A program made the position numbers and the translations under genes. The notes under the pieces are model-generated. The model was given only the letters and a program-made list of their open reading frames with translations. It was not told where the DNA came from and made no database searches. From assembly GCF_000828055.2 (NCBI RefSeq), contig NZ_CP010523.2:3720001-3784000 (forward strand): a DNA stretch of 64,000 bases, given 5' to 3'. This DNA is from Klebsiella variicola. GTDB lineage: Bacteria > Pseudomonadota > Gammaproteobacteria > Enterobacterales > Enterobacteriaceae. This document shows, one piece after another, positions 1 through 9,156 of the stretch (its first letter is position 1; every line of letters begins with the position of its first letter).

Positions 1-103
1 GCGGATCGAGGATCTCGACCTGATGCCCGCGCTGTTGCGCCGCTTCGCGCAGGCGTCGACATGAATAAAGCGTTCCATCCCGGGATAATATGGCAATTTT
101 CAT
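1..103 (-). CDS. rimK: RimK, ribosomal protein S6 modification ligase (N-terminal 34 codons only)
   Basis: The gene runs off the left edge of the window; only its first 34 codons are present. The minus-strand reading from the ATG at 103 begins [18 protein letters not shown] and continues with VEILDP, which matches the start of E. coli RimK, an ATP-grasp ligase that adds glutamate residues to the C-terminus of ribosomal protein S6. It lies downstream of nfsA as in E. coli, but a terminator-like hairpin stands between the two. The identification rests on the short N-terminus and on synteny. Confidence 0.9.
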   Translation of the reverse strand, partial: MKIAILSRDGTLYSCRRLREAAQQRGHQVEILDP

Positions 104-115
104 CCTGCACCTCTG

Positions 116-138
116 CAAAAAGACCCGCTCTGGCGGGC
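116..138 (-). terminator. Terminator-like hairpin between nfsA and rimK
   Basis: On the minus strand a GCCCGC/GCGGGT stem with a CAGA loop is followed by CTTTTTG. It lies after the nfsA stop and directly before the rimK ribosome binding region, so it may limit read-through from ybjC-nfsA into rimK. The stem is only 5-6 bp long, so it could be an attenuator and not a full stop. Confidence 0.45.
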
Positions 139-217
139 CTCAGCTATCGAACACACTTTCACCTTTCCTGCGGCCGGCGGCGGAGATCACCTGGCCGGAG
201 CAGCAGTGTACACGTAA

Positions 218-940
218 TCAGCGTGTTGCCCACCCCTGCTTATGCAGATAGTCGAGAATAAACGGACGACTCTCTTTCACGATAGTGCGACGGATATGAT
301 CGCTCCAGGTATCGCGGCGGGCGTTGCTGCCGCGCGACAGATAATAGTGCGCCAGCTGGTCGTCATAGTCCGCCAGCAGCGCGTTATCCAGCGGCTGATA
401 GCGGTTCTCATGCACCAGCATGGCGGCCGGCATCCGCGGCTTGATGTCCGGGTTATCCGCCGGCCAGCCAAGGCAAAGACCGAACAGCGGCAGGACGTGC
501 TGCGGCAGCGCCAGCAGCTCGGTCACCGCCTCGATGCTATTACGCAACCCGCCGATATAGACGCCGCCCAGCCCGAGGGACTCGGCGGCAATCAGCGCGT
601 TTTGCGCCAGCAGCGCCGTATCGACGACGCCGATCAGCAGCTGTTCAGCCAGCCCCAGCTGCGCCTGTGGGCAAATCTGCAGGTGGCGGTTAAAGTCGGC
701 GCAGAAAACCCAAAACTCCGCCGCCTGGGCGACGTGCTGCTGGCCGCCGGTCAGCGGGACCAGTTGCTCACGCAGCGCGGGGTCGGTAATACGGATGATG
801 GAGGTGCACTGTAAAAAACTCGAGGTAGATGCCGCTTGCGCGCTGGCGATAATCTCTGCGCGCTGTTCGTCGCTCACGGGGGCATCGGTGAAGTGGCGGA
901 TGGAACGATGGCTGCGCAGCAGCTCAATGGTCGGCGTCAT
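218..940 (-). CDS. nfsA: NfsA, oxygen-insensitive NADPH nitroreductase
   Basis: The 240-aa product is a flavin (FMN) nitroreductase of the NfsA/FRP family that uses NADPH to reduce nitroaromatics, including nitrofuran prodrugs, in the cytoplasm. The N-terminal RSHRSIRHFTDAPV stretch and the GLGGVYIGGLRN stretch near residue 125 are typical FMN-contact regions of the family. Length equals that of E. coli NfsA. The start codon lies inside the 3' end of ybjC (17-bp overlap), which implies translational coupling in a ybjC-nfsA operon. In E. coli this pair belongs to the SoxRS/MarA regulon. Confidence 0.96.
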   Translation of the reverse strand: MTPTIELLRSHRSIRHFTDAPVSDEQRAEIIASAQAASTSSFLQCTSIIRITDPALREQLVPLTGGQQHVAQAAEFWVFCADFNRHLQICPQAQLGLAEQLLIGVVDTALLAQNALIAAESLGLGGVYIGGLRNSIEAVTELLALPQHVLPLFGLCLGWPADNPDIKPRMPAAMLVHENRYQPLDNALLADYDDQLAHYYLSRGSNARRDTWSDHIRRTIVKESRPFILDYLHKQGWATR

Positions 941-1214
941 TACGTTTTTCTCTGTCAGACAAGGATTCAGGCTTTGGAGAGTGCGTTAACTGCGGGGCCA
1001 CGATCTGCGCCATCCGCCACATAACGACGATGGCGGCGGGGATCATCAGCACGATCCCGGCAAAGAGCATCACCAGCGCCGCGGTCGGGCTGGCAATGGG
1101 CGCAGGCAGCTGGACATACTGGTTAAGCGAGAGCCAGGCGAGGGTTAACAGCCCCATCCCGAGGATCTCAACCAGCAGAATGCTTTTCGGCAACGGGGCA
1201 AATTTTCGCATCAC
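924..1214 (-). CDS. ybjC: YbjC, DUF1418 small membrane protein
   Basis: The 96-aa protein has two hydrophobic segments (about residues 11-30 and 42-66) separated by a short polar turn, and a charged C-terminal tail, as expected of an inner-membrane DUF1418 protein. Its function is unknown. It is the first gene of the ybjC-nfsA operon, overlapping nfsA, and is divergent from grxA with a 199-bp shared promoter region, exactly as in E. coli. No catalytic motif is visible. Confidence 0.9.
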   Translation of the reverse strand: MMRKFAPLPKSILLVEILGMGLLTLAWLSLNQYVQLPAPIASPTAALVMLFAGIVLMIPAAIVVMWRMAQIVAPQLTHSPKPESLSDREKRNDADH

Positions 1215-1280
1215 GCCTCTCCGGTTGATAAGCGCGGCGCATCAGACAATCTCACTACGCCGCCGGGTCAGTATACGGGT

Positions 1281-1304
1281 TTTGATAGTACGACATTTAT
1301 CAAA
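1281..1304 (+). promoter_or_regulatory. Candidate OxyR-type operator between ybjC and grxA
   Basis: A 7-bp perfect inverted repeat, TTTGATA (1281-1287) and TATCAAA (1298-1304), lies about 110 bp upstream of grxA and is followed by ATAG at 1306. OxyR sites consist of spaced ATAG/CTAT elements; ATAG at 1285 and at 1306 are spaced nearly as required (one base short). E. coli grxA is an OxyR target, which makes this the obvious candidate, but the match is imperfect. Confidence 0.4.
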
Positions 1305-1413
1305 CATAGCCGTAAACCATCGAAGCAAAAGGCAGAACCTTCTTTCCCTCACCGGTCAATGCAGGCATCATAAGCGCCATTCGCCATCCGGCTGAGGTTT
1401 AAGGAGAGAAGCA

Positions 1414-1677
1414 ATGTTTACCGTTATTTTTGGTCGTCCAGGCTGCCCTTACTGCGTTCGCGCCAAAGAGCTGGCAGAAAAACTGACCAACGAGCGTGAT
1501 GATTTTAACTACCGTTACGTGGATATTCACGCCGAAGGCATCAGCAAAGCTGACCTGGAAAAGACCGTCGGCAAACCGGTTGAAACCGTGCCGCAGATCT
1601 TCGTCGACCAGAAACACATCGGCGGTTGCACCGATTTCGAAGCCTGGGCGAAAGAGAACCTTGGCCTGTTTGCCTGA
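1414..1677 (+). CDS. grxA: Glutaredoxin 1
   Basis: The 87-aa protein is a classical dithiol glutaredoxin. The CPYC active site occupies residues 11-14, and the TVPQIF cis-proline motif and GGCTDFE glutathione-binding motif follow in the C-terminal half. It transfers electrons from glutathione to ribonucleotide reductase and other disulfides in the cytoplasm. AAGGAGAG precedes the ATG at a good distance. The gene is divergent from ybjC-nfsA and convergent with ybjM, six bases away. Confidence 0.98.
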   Translation: MFTVIFGRPGCPYCVRAKELAEKLTNERDDFNYRYVDIHAEGISKADLEKTVGKPVETVPQIFVDQKHIGGCTDFEAWAKENLGLFA

Positions 1678-1683
1678 GTCAAT

Positions 1684-2067
1684 TTATTTGCTCGATGAGT
1701 GACTGCGCCAGGTATCAAGCCAGGCGCAGATAAACAAAAAGCACAACGCCCCGAGCGCGCACCAGAACACCGCGCTCAGTACCCACGCCATCTCCTGCCA
1801 GAACGTTCTGTGCGTCACGAAGAACAGCCGCATCGTCACCATACAGACCGGCGCCGCCAGCATCGCACCCAGCAAAGGACGCAGTACCCGCTGTCCGGGA
1901 GAGAGGCAGCTCGCCGCCGCCCCTGGCAGCAAAAAGAAGAGCAGGCCCAGCTCCGGGTTGCCGCTGGCGCGAAAGGCCCCTTTCATATGTAATAGCAGCG
2001 ATAAGCACACCACAATGAACAGAACGAAGCCGCAGATAATACCGGCCCAACTACGCTCAGACTTCAC
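1684..2067 (-). CDS. ybjM: YbjM, inner-membrane protein of unknown function
   Basis: The 127-aa protein is mostly hydrophobic, with about four predicted transmembrane segments (residues 9-26, 37-57, 64-83 and 92-117). It corresponds to E. coli YbjM by position (between grxA and ybjL) and by size. No conserved catalytic residues or known function can be read from the sequence. It is divergent from ybjL, with a 267-bp intergenic region in which I see no further gene. Confidence 0.85.
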   Translation of the reverse strand: MKSERSWAGIICGFVLFIVVCLSLLLHMKGAFRASGNPELGLLFFLLPGAAASCLSPGQRVLRPLLGAMLAAPVCMVTMRLFFVTHRTFWQEMAWVLSAVFWCALGALCFLFICAWLDTWRSHSSSK

Positions 2068-2334
2068 CGTATCCTCCTGATGTTGCCTCTAACTCACGTC
2101 CACGTCGCCCAGTCAGATAAAGCATTTCGGCAATCCATGCCAATAACTCCCCTACCAGCCTAAAAACGATTGTCACTAGCCGCCGCATCCAGGAAGGATT
2201 AAACTAGCGGGTATATTTTTGCTGGTTATAACAGGGTGCCAGAATAGGTTCGCCACAACGCGAACGCCTGAGCAACCTTAGACCAAATAACCATTTCCTT
2301 CAACAACTTACTAGTAAATGAGAAGTTGGCTTTC

Positions 2335-4020
2335 GTGAATATAAACGTCGCAGATTTGTTAAACGGGAATTACATCCTGTTATTATTCGTTGTACTTGCA
2401 TTAGGACTATGCCTGGGAAAACTGCGTCTCGGCTCAGTACAACTTGGTAATTCCATTGGCGTTTTAGTCGTTTCTCTCTTATTAGGTCAACAGCATTTCG
2501 CGATTAACACTGATGCCCTTAATCTCGGCTTTATGCTGTTTATTTTTTGCGTCGGCGTGGAAGCCGGGCCCAACTTTTTTTCCATTTTTTTCCGCGACGG
2601 CAAAAACTACCTGATGCTGGCGCTGGTGATGGTCGGCAGCGCGATGCTGATCGCCACCGTGCTGGGCAAAGTGTTCGGCTGGGATATTGGTCTTACCGCC
2701 GGTATGCTGGCGGGCGCCATGACCTCCACCCCGGTGCTGGTGGGCGCGGGCGACACCCTGCGCCATTTCGGACTGCCCAGCGATCAGCTGGCGCAGTCGC
2801 TTGACCATCTGAGCCTCGGCTATGCCCTGACCTACCTGGTCGGCCTGGTGAGTCTGATCGTCGGCGCCCGCTATATGCCCAAGCTGCAGCATCAGGATCT
2901 GCAGACCAGCGCCCAGCAAATCGCCCGCGAGCGCGGCCTCGATACCGATTCAAAACGTAAAGTGTACCTGCCGGTGATCCGCGCCTACCGCGTTGGCCCG
3001 GAGCTGGTGGCCTGGGCGGATGGCAAAAATCTGCGCGAGCTGGGTATTTATCGCCAGACCGGCTGCTATATCGAACGCATCCGCCGCAACGGCATTCTGG
3101 CCAACCCGGACGGCGACGCGGTGCTGCAGATGGGCGACGATATTGCGCTGGTGGGTTATCCGGACGCGCACGCTCGCCTCGACCCGAGCTTCCGTAACGG
3201 CAAAGAGGTATTCGACCGCGATCTGCTCGACATGCGCATCGTCACCGAAGAGATTGTGGTCAAAAACCACAACGCCGTCGGCCGCCGCCTGGCGCAGCTG
3301 AAGCTCACCGACCACGGCTGTTTCTTAAACCGGGTGATCCGCAGCCAGATTGAAATGCCTATCGACGATAACGTGGTGCTGAACAAAGGCGACGTGCTGC
3401 AGGTCAGCGGCGACGCCCGCCGCGTAAAAACCGTGGCCGACCGCATCGGCTTCATCTCCATTCACAGCCAGGTGACCGACCTGCTGGCCTTCTGCGCCTT
3501 CTTTATCGTCGGCCTGATGATCGGCATGATCACCTTCCAGTTCAGCTCTTTTAGCTTCGGCATCGGCAACGCCGCCGGCCTGCTGTTCGCCGGCATTATG
3601 CTTGGCTTCCTGCGCGCCAACCACCCAACCTTCGGCTATATCCCGCAGGGGGCGCTGAACATGGTGAAAGAGTTTGGCCTGATGGTGTTTATGGCCGGGG
3701 TCGGACTCAGCGCCGGGGCCGGGATCAATAACGGTCTGGGCGCCGTCGGCGGTCAGATGCTGGCGGCAGGGCTTATTGTCAGCCTGTTGCCGGTAGTGAT
3801 CTGCTTCCTGTTCGGCGCCTATGTGCTGCGCATGAACCGGGCAATGCTGTTTGGCGCCATGATGGGCGCCCGCACCTGCGCCCCGGCAATGGAGATCATC
3901 AGCGATACCGCGCGCAGCAACATTCCGGCGCTCGGCTACGCAGGCACCTACGCCATCGCCAACGTGCTGCTTACCCTTGCCGGGACGCTCATCGTGATCA
4001 TCTGGCCAGGGCTACAATAA
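2335..4020 (+). CDS. ybjL: YbjL, AspT/YidE-family transporter
   Basis: The product is 561 aa when started at the GTG at 2335, giving [16 protein letters not shown] as in E. coli YbjL. A TTG nine bases upstream in the same frame would extend it but would sit directly on the AGAAG ribosome binding sequence (2321-2325). The protein has a hydrophobic N-terminal half, a central soluble region with two RCK_C/TrkA-C-like segments (about residues 200-380), and a second hydrophobic half. The architecture matches the aspartate:alanine exchanger family; the substrate is not known. Confidence 0.93.
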   Translation: MNINVADLLNGNYILLLFVVLALGLCLGKLRLGSVQLGNSIGVLVVSLLLGQQHFAINTDALNLGFMLFIFCVGVEAGPNFFSIFFRDGKNYLMLALVMVGSAMLIATVLGKVFGWDIGLTAGMLAGAMTSTPVLVGAGDTLRHFGLPSDQLAQSLDHLSLGYALTYLVGLVSLIVGARYMPKLQHQDLQTSAQQIARERGLDTDSKRKVYLPVIRAYRVGPELVAWADGKNLRELGIYRQTGCYIERIRRNGILANPDGDAVLQMGDDIALVGYPDAHARLDPSFRNGKEVFDRDLLDMRIVTEEIVVKNHNAVGRRLAQLKLTDHGCFLNRVIRSQIEMPIDDNVVLNKGDVLQVSGDARRVKTVADRIGFISIHSQVTDLLAFCAFFIVGLMIGMITFQFSSFSFGIGNAAGLLFAGIMLGFLRANHPTFGYIPQGALNMVKEFGLMVFMAGVGLSAGAGINNGLGAVGGQMLAAGLIVSLLPVVICFLFGAYVLRMNRAMLFGAMMGARTCAPAMEIISDTARSNIPALGYAGTYAIANVLLTLAGTLIVIIWPGLQ

Positions 4021-4048
4021 ATTTTTGAGAAAAAAGCCGTCACAGGCA

Positions 4049-4074
4049 GAACTTTTTCTCAGGGCATCAGTCAT
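4049..4074 (+). promoter_or_regulatory. Sigma-E type promoter of rybB
   Basis: GAACTT at 4049-4054 and TCAGTCAT at 4067-4074 lie at the -35 and -10 positions relative to the expected RybB 5' end at 4082. E. coli rybB is driven by sigma E, whose consensus is GGAACTT with a TC-starting -10. The -10 here is degenerate; the assignment relies on the known regulation of rybB. Confidence 0.6.
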
Positions 4075-4081
4075 AAGTAAT

Positions 4082-4160
4082 GCCACTGCTTTTCTTTGAT
4101 GTCCCCATTTTGTGGAGCCCATCAACCCCGCCACTTCGGTTCAAGGTTGATGGGTTTTTT
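4082..4160 (+). ncRNA. rybB: RybB, sigma-E dependent Hfq-binding small RNA
   Basis: The 79-nt RNA begins GCCACTGCTTTTCTTTGATG, the conserved RybB 5' seed that base-pairs with outer-membrane protein mRNAs such as ompC, ompD and ompW. It ends in an intrinsic terminator: CCCATCAACC (4118-4127) pairs perfectly with GGTTGATGGG (4145-4154) and is followed by six T. It lies between ybjL and rcdA as in E. coli. The compensated pair inside the terminator stem, as I recall the E. coli sequence, supports a functional hairpin. Confidence 0.95.
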
Positions 4161-4199
4161 GTTGCCTGAATTTATCCCTCACGCATGTCTCGCACCGCC

Positions 4200-4763
4200 T
4201 CAGCGCCCCTCTTCCTGCGCCCTCTCCCCCGCCAGCTGCCCAACCAGCAGCCGGATTGCCGCCTTCGACAGCGGCGCGCGGTCGGTGACAAAGTGCAAAG
4301 TCATTCCTTCAATAAAGGCGTCGAGGCCGCGGGCGGTATCGGGGGCGAACCATTGCTCCAGCGTCTGCTGGCTGCGCCGCATCCAGTTCTGCATCACCCC
4401 CTTTAGCGCCGGCTGACTGCTGCAGAACGCGTACAGCTGATACATCAGCTCCATATTGCGCGCCGTGGTCACCTGGGCGCTGAAGATCAGCTCCGCGATG
4501 GCATCGCAGGCTTGTTCCCGGTTCGTTACCCCGGCAAAGCATTGCTGATACTGCGCCGACATCTCGGCGGTAAACAGGCTGAACGCCTCCTCAACCAGCG
4601 CCTCGATGCCGCTGAAATAATAGGTCAACGACCCCAGCGGCACATTCGCGCAGAGGGCGATTTTGCGGTGCGTCACAGCCTGGACGCCGTGCGCCGCGAT
4701 GGTGTCCAGCGTCGCCTGCAGGATGCGCTCGCGGCGCTGCGGATCGTTCGGTCTACGGGCCAT
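4200..4763 (-). CDS. rcdA: RcdA (YbjK), TetR-family regulator
   Basis: The 187-aa protein starts at the ATG at 4763, giving [25 protein letters not shown] lies seven bases upstream. Residues 9-55 form a TetR helix-turn-helix ([22 protein letters not shown]) and the rest is an all-helical ligand domain. It corresponds to E. coli RcdA, reported to activate csgD and to act in biofilm and stress control. It is divergent from ybjJ, and an inverted repeat made of two TGTACA boxes lies just upstream of its start. Confidence 0.88.
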   Translation of the reverse strand: MARRPNDPQRRERILQATLDTIAAHGVQAVTHRKIALCANVPLGSLTYYFSGIEALVEEAFSLFTAEMSAQYQQCFAGVTNREQACDAIAELIFSAQVTTARNMELMYQLYAFCSSQPALKGVMQNWMRRSQQTLEQWFAPDTARGLDAFIEGMTLHFVTDRAPLSKAAIRLLVGQLAGERAQEEGR

Positions 4764-4781
4764 GATTTTCCTCTTCCGGTT

Positions 4782-4800
4782 TATGTACAAATGTACACAT
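4782..4800. promoter_or_regulatory. Candidate RcdA operator
   Basis: TGTACA-AA-TGTACA at 4784-4797, extended on both sides to a near-palindrome TATGTACAAATGTACACAT, lies 20 bp upstream of rcdA and about 50 bp upstream of ybjJ. TetR regulators usually bind palindromes in such divergent regions, so this is the likely site of autoregulation. The link to RcdA is inferred from position. Confidence 0.6.
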
Positions 4801-4845
4801 GCTTGCTACTGTTGTCTTCACTCTTCTCCTTTAAGGCGTTTACGG

Positions 4846-6048
4846 ATGACGACGCAAACCTCGCGCAGAGCGCTCCAGCTTCGGCTGTGGGCGCTGTTTA
4901 TGTTCTTTTTCATCCCCGGCTTATTAATGGCCTCATGGGCTACCCGCACGCCGGCGATCCGCGATCAGCTGATGCTTTCTACGGCAGAAATGGGCGTGGT
5001 GCTGTTTGGTCTGTCGGTGGGGTCGATGAGCGGTATTCTCTGCTCGGCGTGGCTGGTGAAGCGCTTTGGTACCCGCAAGGTCATCCGCACCACCATGTCC
5101 TTCGCCGTACTCGGCATGCTGGTGCTCAGCCTGGCCCTGTGGGTCTCTTCCGCCCCGCTGTTCGCCTTCGGCCTGGCCATCTTTGGCGCCAGCTTTGGCT
5201 CCGCCGAAGTCGCTATTAACGTCGAAGGCGCGGCCATCGAGCGAGAGATGAATAAAACGGTGCTGCCGATGATGCATGGCTTCTACAGCTTTGGCACCCT
5301 GTTCGGCGCCGGGGTGGGCATGGCAGTGACCGGATTCGGCCTGCCTGCCGCCCCGCATATCCTGGCGGCCGCGCTGGTGGCTATTCTGCCCATCGCCATT
5401 GCCATCCGCGCCATTCCCGATGGCACCGGTAAAAACGCCGCCGAAGCCGCCCACGGTGAGGCGAAAGGTCTGCCGGTATGGCGCGACGCGCAGCTACTGC
5501 TGATCGGGGTCATCGTCCTGGCGATGGCATTTGCCGAAGGCTCGGCCAACGACTGGCTGCCGCTGCTGATGGTGGACGGCCACGGCTTTAGCCCCACCTC
5601 CGGCTCGCTGATCTATGCCGGCTTCACCCTCGGCATGACGCTGGGCCGCTTTACCGGCGGCTGGTTTATCGATCGCTACAGCCGGGTGACGGTGGTCCGC
5701 GGCAGCGCGGTGATGGGCGCCCTGGGTATTGGCCTGATCATCTTCGTCGATAACCCCTGGGTGGCGGGCATCTCGGTACTGCTGTGGGGCATCGGCGCCT
5801 CGCTCGGCTTCCCGCTGACCATCTCCGCCGCCAGCGATACCGGGCCGGACGCGCCCAAGCGCGTCAGCGTGGTGGCGATCACCGGTTATCTTGCTTTCCT
5901 CGTCGGGCCGCCGCTGCTGGGCTTCCTCGGCGAACACTTCGGCCTGCGCAGCGCCATGATGGTGGTGCTGGGTCTGGTGATGGTGGCGGCACTGGTCGCC
6001 CGCGCGGTGGCTAAGCCACAATCTGAACCCGTTATGGAGAACAGCTAA
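4846..6048 (+). CDS. ybjJ: YbjJ, MFS transporter
   Basis: The 400-aa product starts at the ATG at 4846 ([22 protein letters not shown]), matching the E. coli YbjJ start; the open frame extends further upstream but has no matching sequence there. About twelve transmembrane segments are visible, with conserved blocks such as [16 protein letters not shown] and [18 protein letters not shown]. The substrate is unknown. The stop overlaps the start of ybjI (TAATG), so the two are translationally coupled. Confidence 0.93.
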   Translation: MTTQTSRRALQLRLWALFMFFFIPGLLMASWATRTPAIRDQLMLSTAEMGVVLFGLSVGSMSGILCSAWLVKRFGTRKVIRTTMSFAVLGMLVLSLALWVSSAPLFAFGLAIFGASFGSAEVAINVEGAAIEREMNKTVLPMMHGFYSFGTLFGAGVGMAVTGFGLPAAPHILAAALVAILPIAIAIRAIPDGTGKNAAEAAHGEAKGLPVWRDAQLLLIGVIVLAMAFAEGSANDWLPLLMVDGHGFSPTSGSLIYAGFTLGMTLGRFTGGWFIDRYSRVTVVRGSAVMGALGIGLIIFVDNPWVAGISVLLWGIGASLGFPLTISAASDTGPDAPKRVSVVAITGYLAFLVGPPLLGFLGEHFGLRSAMMVVLGLVMVAALVARAVAKPQSEPVMENS

Positions 6049-6860
6049 TGAGCATCAAACTGATTGCGGTGGATATGGACGGCACCTTTTTAAGCGATGC
6101 CAAAACTTACAACCGGCCGCGCTTCCTCGCCCAGTACCAGCGAATGCGTGAACAGAATATTCGCTTCGTGGTCGCCAGCGGCAACCAGTATTATCAGCTG
6201 ATCTCCTTTTTCCCGGAGATCGCCCATCAGATCGCCTTTGTGGCGGAAAACGGCGGCTGGGTGGTGAGCGGCAATGAAGACGTCTTCAACTGCCAGCTGC
6301 CGCTCCACCATTTCAACGCCGTGGTCGATCATCTGCAGACCCTGCCGAATATCGAAATCATCGCCTGCGGGAAGCGCAGCGCCTACACTCTCAACCGCTA
6401 TAACGACGCGCTGAAGAATGTGGCGGCGAAGTATTATCACCGCCTCGAACTGGTGGATGATTTTAACCACCTTGATGATGCGATCCTCAAATTTGGTCTC
6501 AACGTACCGGACAGCCTGATCCCGGAAATTCAGCCGAAGCTGCACGCGGCGCTGGGGGATATGGTCACCGCGGTGGCCACCGGCTACGGCAGTATTGACT
6601 TAATTATGCCTGGGGTGCACAAAGCCAACGGCTTGCGCATTTTGCAGCAGCGCTGGGGCATTGAGGATCATGAGGTGGTGGCGTTCGGCGATAGCGGCAA
6701 TGATATCGAGATGCTGCAGCACGCCGGATTTGGCTTTGCCATGGCCAACGCCCGGGAAGACGTCAAAGCCGTCGCCAGCCATCACGCGCCGCACAACAAT
6801 GAAGAAGGCGTGCTGCAGATTATTGATAAGGTGTTAAATCGCGAAGCGCCGTTCGCCTGA
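6048..6860 (+). CDS. ybjI: YbjI, Cof-type HAD phosphatase
   Basis: The 270-aa protein is a class IIB HAD hydrolase. The DMDGTFL nucleophile motif is at residues 9-15, VVASGNQ gives motif II, and GVHKANGL with FGDSGNDIEML gives motifs III and IV. E. coli YbjI hydrolyses FMN and sugar phosphates in vitro. It is coupled to ybjJ by a 1-bp overlap. The protein is closely similar to YbiV, encoded 24 kb away in this window. Confidence 0.95.
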   Translation: MSIKLIAVDMDGTFLSDAKTYNRPRFLAQYQRMREQNIRFVVASGNQYYQLISFFPEIAHQIAFVAENGGWVVSGNEDVFNCQLPLHHFNAVVDHLQTLPNIEIIACGKRSAYTLNRYNDALKNVAAKYYHRLELVDDFNHLDDAILKFGLNVPDSLIPEIQPKLHAALGDMVTAVATGYGSIDLIMPGVHKANGLRILQQRWGIEDHEVVAFGDSGNDIEMLQHAGFGFAMANAREDVKAVASHHAPHNNEEGVLQIIDKVLNREAPFA

Positions 6861-6866
6861 TAAGAC

Positions 6867-6893
6867 CCCGGATGCCTTTGTGCATCCGGGTTT
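6867..6893 (+). terminator. Terminator of ybjJ-ybjI
   Basis: CCCGGATGC (6867-6875) pairs perfectly with GCATCCGGG (6882-6890) and is followed by a short TTT. It sits between the convergent ybjI and mdfA and could act in both directions. The weak T tract lowers confidence in efficient termination. Confidence 0.6.
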
Positions 6894-6901
6894 GCCACCG
6901 G

Positions 6902-8134
6902 TTACGCCTGCTGCGAATTGCCGACGCTTTTATCTTTCAGGAAGTAGATCATCAGCCCCAGCCACAGTACTCCGCCCAGCAGGTTAAACAGGCTGAACAA
7001 GCCGTTGCCCCCCAGCTCATAAGCATGTTTGCTGAGCTCAATGCCGACGGTGAAGATCAGCATCTGCAGCATTCCCATCGCCGCCGAGACCGTGCCTTTG
7101 CTCATCTCGCTGGCGAACAGCGTTAAGCGCACGAGCCCGGCATTCGCGAGGCCAATTCCGAAGGCGTAAAAGCTCAGGCCGGCGGTCATCCACAGATAAG
7201 CGTGGGAAGAGACCACGGTCGCCGCCGCGGAGAGGATCAGACCAAACATGATCGGCCAGCCGCCCATGATAATCAGCGAGCGCACGGTACGGCGCGAAGT
7301 CAGGCGCGCCAGCACCAGGTTACCGGCAATCAGCGCGCCGAAAATCGGCACCTGCAGCATGCCATACTCATAGCTGGTGGCCTGTTCGCCGCTGATAATA
7401 ATCACCGGCGACTGGGCAATCCACGCCAGCAACGGCAGGCTGACGAAGCCTGTCGCCAGCGCACCGGCGACGAAGCGCAGGTTTTTCAGCACCAGGCGAT
7501 AATCGCGGCCCAGCTCTTTAACCGACAGCTTTTCGCCCAACCGCGTCGCGGTTTCCGGCATCGCCCGCTGCAGCCCGACGAATGAGATGGCCGCCAGCAC
7601 GGCGAACAGGACGAACATCATCTCCCATGGCAGCACGTGCACCCAGGCGGCGCCCACCAGCGGCCCCAGCAGCGGAGCAATCAGCGCCACGTTGGCCATC
7701 AGGGCGGTGATTTTGATACACACCGCCTCCTCAAAAGACTCCTGGATCGCCGCATAGCCTACCGCGCCGATAAAGCACAGGCTGATCCCCTGCAGGAAGC
7801 GCAGCAGGGTAAACTGCTCAATGGTCTGCGCCAGCAGCGTCGCCAGGCAGGTGACGATAAACCACACCACCCCGGTCAACATCACCGGGCGGCGGCCAAT
7901 ACGGTCCGACAGCGGCCCCAGCAGCCACTGTAAAAACATGCCGCCGGCCAGATAGGCGGTCATCGAGGTAGGTACCCATTCGTTGCCCACCTGAAACTCC
8001 TGAACCACGGCCAGCATACCCGGCTGGATCATATCGTTGCCGATATAGGTGGAAAACTCGTACAGCACCAGACATAGCGGGAACAGCAACGCCTGCCTTC
8101 CGAGGCGGCGGCCTGAAAGCGAATAATTTTGCAT
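6902..8134 (-). CDS. mdfA: MdfA, multidrug/H+ antiporter
   Basis: The 410-aa MFS protein has twelve predicted transmembrane segments and matches E. coli MdfA (Cmr) along its length. The key membrane-embedded acidic residues of TM1, E26 and D34, are both present in [16 protein letters not shown]. MdfA exchanges lipophilic cations and neutral drugs such as chloramphenicol for protons. It is divergent from ybjG across 326 bp. The E. coli neighbour ybjH is absent between ybjI and mdfA. Confidence 0.96.
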   Translation of the reverse strand: MQNYSLSGRRLGRQALLFPLCLVLYEFSTYIGNDMIQPGMLAVVQEFQVGNEWVPTSMTAYLAGGMFLQWLLGPLSDRIGRRPVMLTGVVWFIVTCLATLLAQTIEQFTLLRFLQGISLCFIGAVGYAAIQESFEEAVCIKITALMANVALIAPLLGPLVGAAWVHVLPWEMMFVLFAVLAAISFVGLQRAMPETATRLGEKLSVKELGRDYRLVLKNLRFVAGALATGFVSLPLLAWIAQSPVIIISGEQATSYEYGMLQVPIFGALIAGNLVLARLTSRRTVRSLIIMGGWPIMFGLILSAAATVVSSHAYLWMTAGLSFYAFGIGLANAGLVRLTLFASEMSKGTVSAAMGMLQMLIFTVGIELSKHAYELGGNGLFSLFNLLGGVLWLGLMIYFLKDKSVGNSQQA

Positions 8135-8460
8135 GAAATCTCTTATCTATCAAAAATCGCGCAAAGTGTAATGAAACTCCCGGCGCGGAGATAGTGAATT
8201 GTGGGTGACACCGCACAATATTGCGAATTGCGCGCCGCCGTCCGCACTCTCCCCCTGCTATTCAGCCTGCGTATATATTCCGTTTATGTTTCAGCAATGT
8301 GACAAACGATATACTGGCGCTTTTCAGGCGGTTAGCATTGAAATCCATTTGCAAGATTTCTTAACAACCTGATCTTTAAGACAATGCTGCTTTATCTCCA
8401 CACCGCTTTTTTTTAGGGTAGGCGGCTTATTTGCTATCGGACCAACGAGCCTGGAAGTCT
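8135..8460. other. Intergenic region between mdfA and ybjG
   Basis: This 326-bp region carries the promoters of two divergent genes. A TATACT at 8310-8315 is a possible -10 for ybjG. I looked for a PhoP box (two GTTTA-type hexamers five bases apart), since E. coli ybjG is PhoP-regulated, and did not find a convincing one. No open reading frame or structured RNA is evident. Confidence 0.5.
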
Positions 8461-9054
8461 ATGCTGGAAAATATTAACTACGCGCTGTTCGCCCTGATCA
8501 ACGCGACGCCGGCCTCGCCGCAGTGGGCCATTGAGGTGGCGATCCTGATCGCCAAAGATCTGATTCTGATCGTGCCCTTGCTGGTAGTGACATTATGGCT
8601 GTGGGGGCCTGCCCAGCGGCAGATGGTGTTTAAGCTGATGCTGGCGCTGATGATTAGCCTGACCGTGTCGTGGGCGATCGGCCACCTCTATCCGCACGAT
8701 CGGCCGTTTGTCGCCGGCGTAGGCTATAACTTCCTGCATCACGCGGCGGACGACTCCTTCCCCAGCGATCATGGCACCGTCAGCTTTACCTTTGCCCTGG
8801 CTTTTCTGTTCTGGCACCGCCTGTGGTCCGGCGCGCTGCTGATGGCCATCGCCGCCGCCATCGCCTGGTCCCGCGTCTATCTCGGCGTGCACTGGCCGCT
8901 GGATATGGTCGGTGGTCTGCTGGCCGGAATGTGCGGCTGCCTTGGCGCGGCGCTGATCTGGCATACGTTCGGCCCGGCGCTGTATCGCCAGCTGCAGCGA
9001 CTGTATCGTCTCTGCTTCTCCCTGCCGATCCGCAAAGGCTGGGTACGCGGCTAA
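8461..9054 (+). CDS. ybjG: YbjG, undecaprenyl-diphosphate phosphatase (PAP2 family)
   Basis: The 197-aa membrane protein starts at the ATG at 8461 (MLENINYALFALIN), six bases after GGAAG. It carries the three PAP2 motifs in order: PHDRPF, FPSDHGT and SRVYLGVHWPLD. It dephosphorylates undecaprenyl diphosphate on the periplasmic side, recycling the lipid carrier used for peptidoglycan and other surface polymers, and confers bacitracin tolerance in E. coli when abundant. It is upstream of deoR, with a weak terminator between. Confidence 0.93.
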   Translation: MLENINYALFALINATPASPQWAIEVAILIAKDLILIVPLLVVTLWLWGPAQRQMVFKLMLALMISLTVSWAIGHLYPHDRPFVAGVGYNFLHHAADDSFPSDHGTVSFTFALAFLFWHRLWSGALLMAIAAAIAWSRVYLGVHWPLDMVGGLLAGMCGCLGAALIWHTFGPALYRQLQRLYRLCFSLPIRKGWVRG

Positions 9055-9118
9055 ACGCCAGCCGTCGCTGCGGCCACCGCGTGACTAACCCGTAAGCGAC
9101 AGGTAAAATCCCGCTAAC

Positions 9119-9141
9119 GCCCTGCCCCCGCAGGGCGATTT
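9119..9141 (+). terminator. Weak terminator after ybjG
   Basis: GCCCTGC (9119-9125) pairs with GCAGGGC (9130-9136), followed by GATTTTAG. The T run is short and the hairpin is 15 bp upstream of the deoR ribosome binding site, so it could also act as an attenuator for deoR. Confidence 0.45.
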
Positions 9142-9156
9142 TAGCGCAGAGGGAAT

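Noticed and set aside
2326-2334. TTG start extending YbjL by three residues
   Set aside because: The TTG directly abuts the AGAAG ribosome binding sequence, and the homologous protein starts at the GTG at 2335.
4118-4160. Terminator of ybjL
   Set aside because: The hairpin belongs to the 3' end of the sRNA RybB, whose complete sequence lies at 4082-4160; it may stop ybjL read-through as well, but it is not a separate feature.
4663-4845. N-terminal extension of YbjJ
   Set aside because: The extension is antisense to rcdA and rich in Arg/Cys; the family start is at 4846.
8281-8306. PhoP box upstream of ybjG
   Set aside because: One GTTTA-like hexamer is present but the second, five bases away, is missing.
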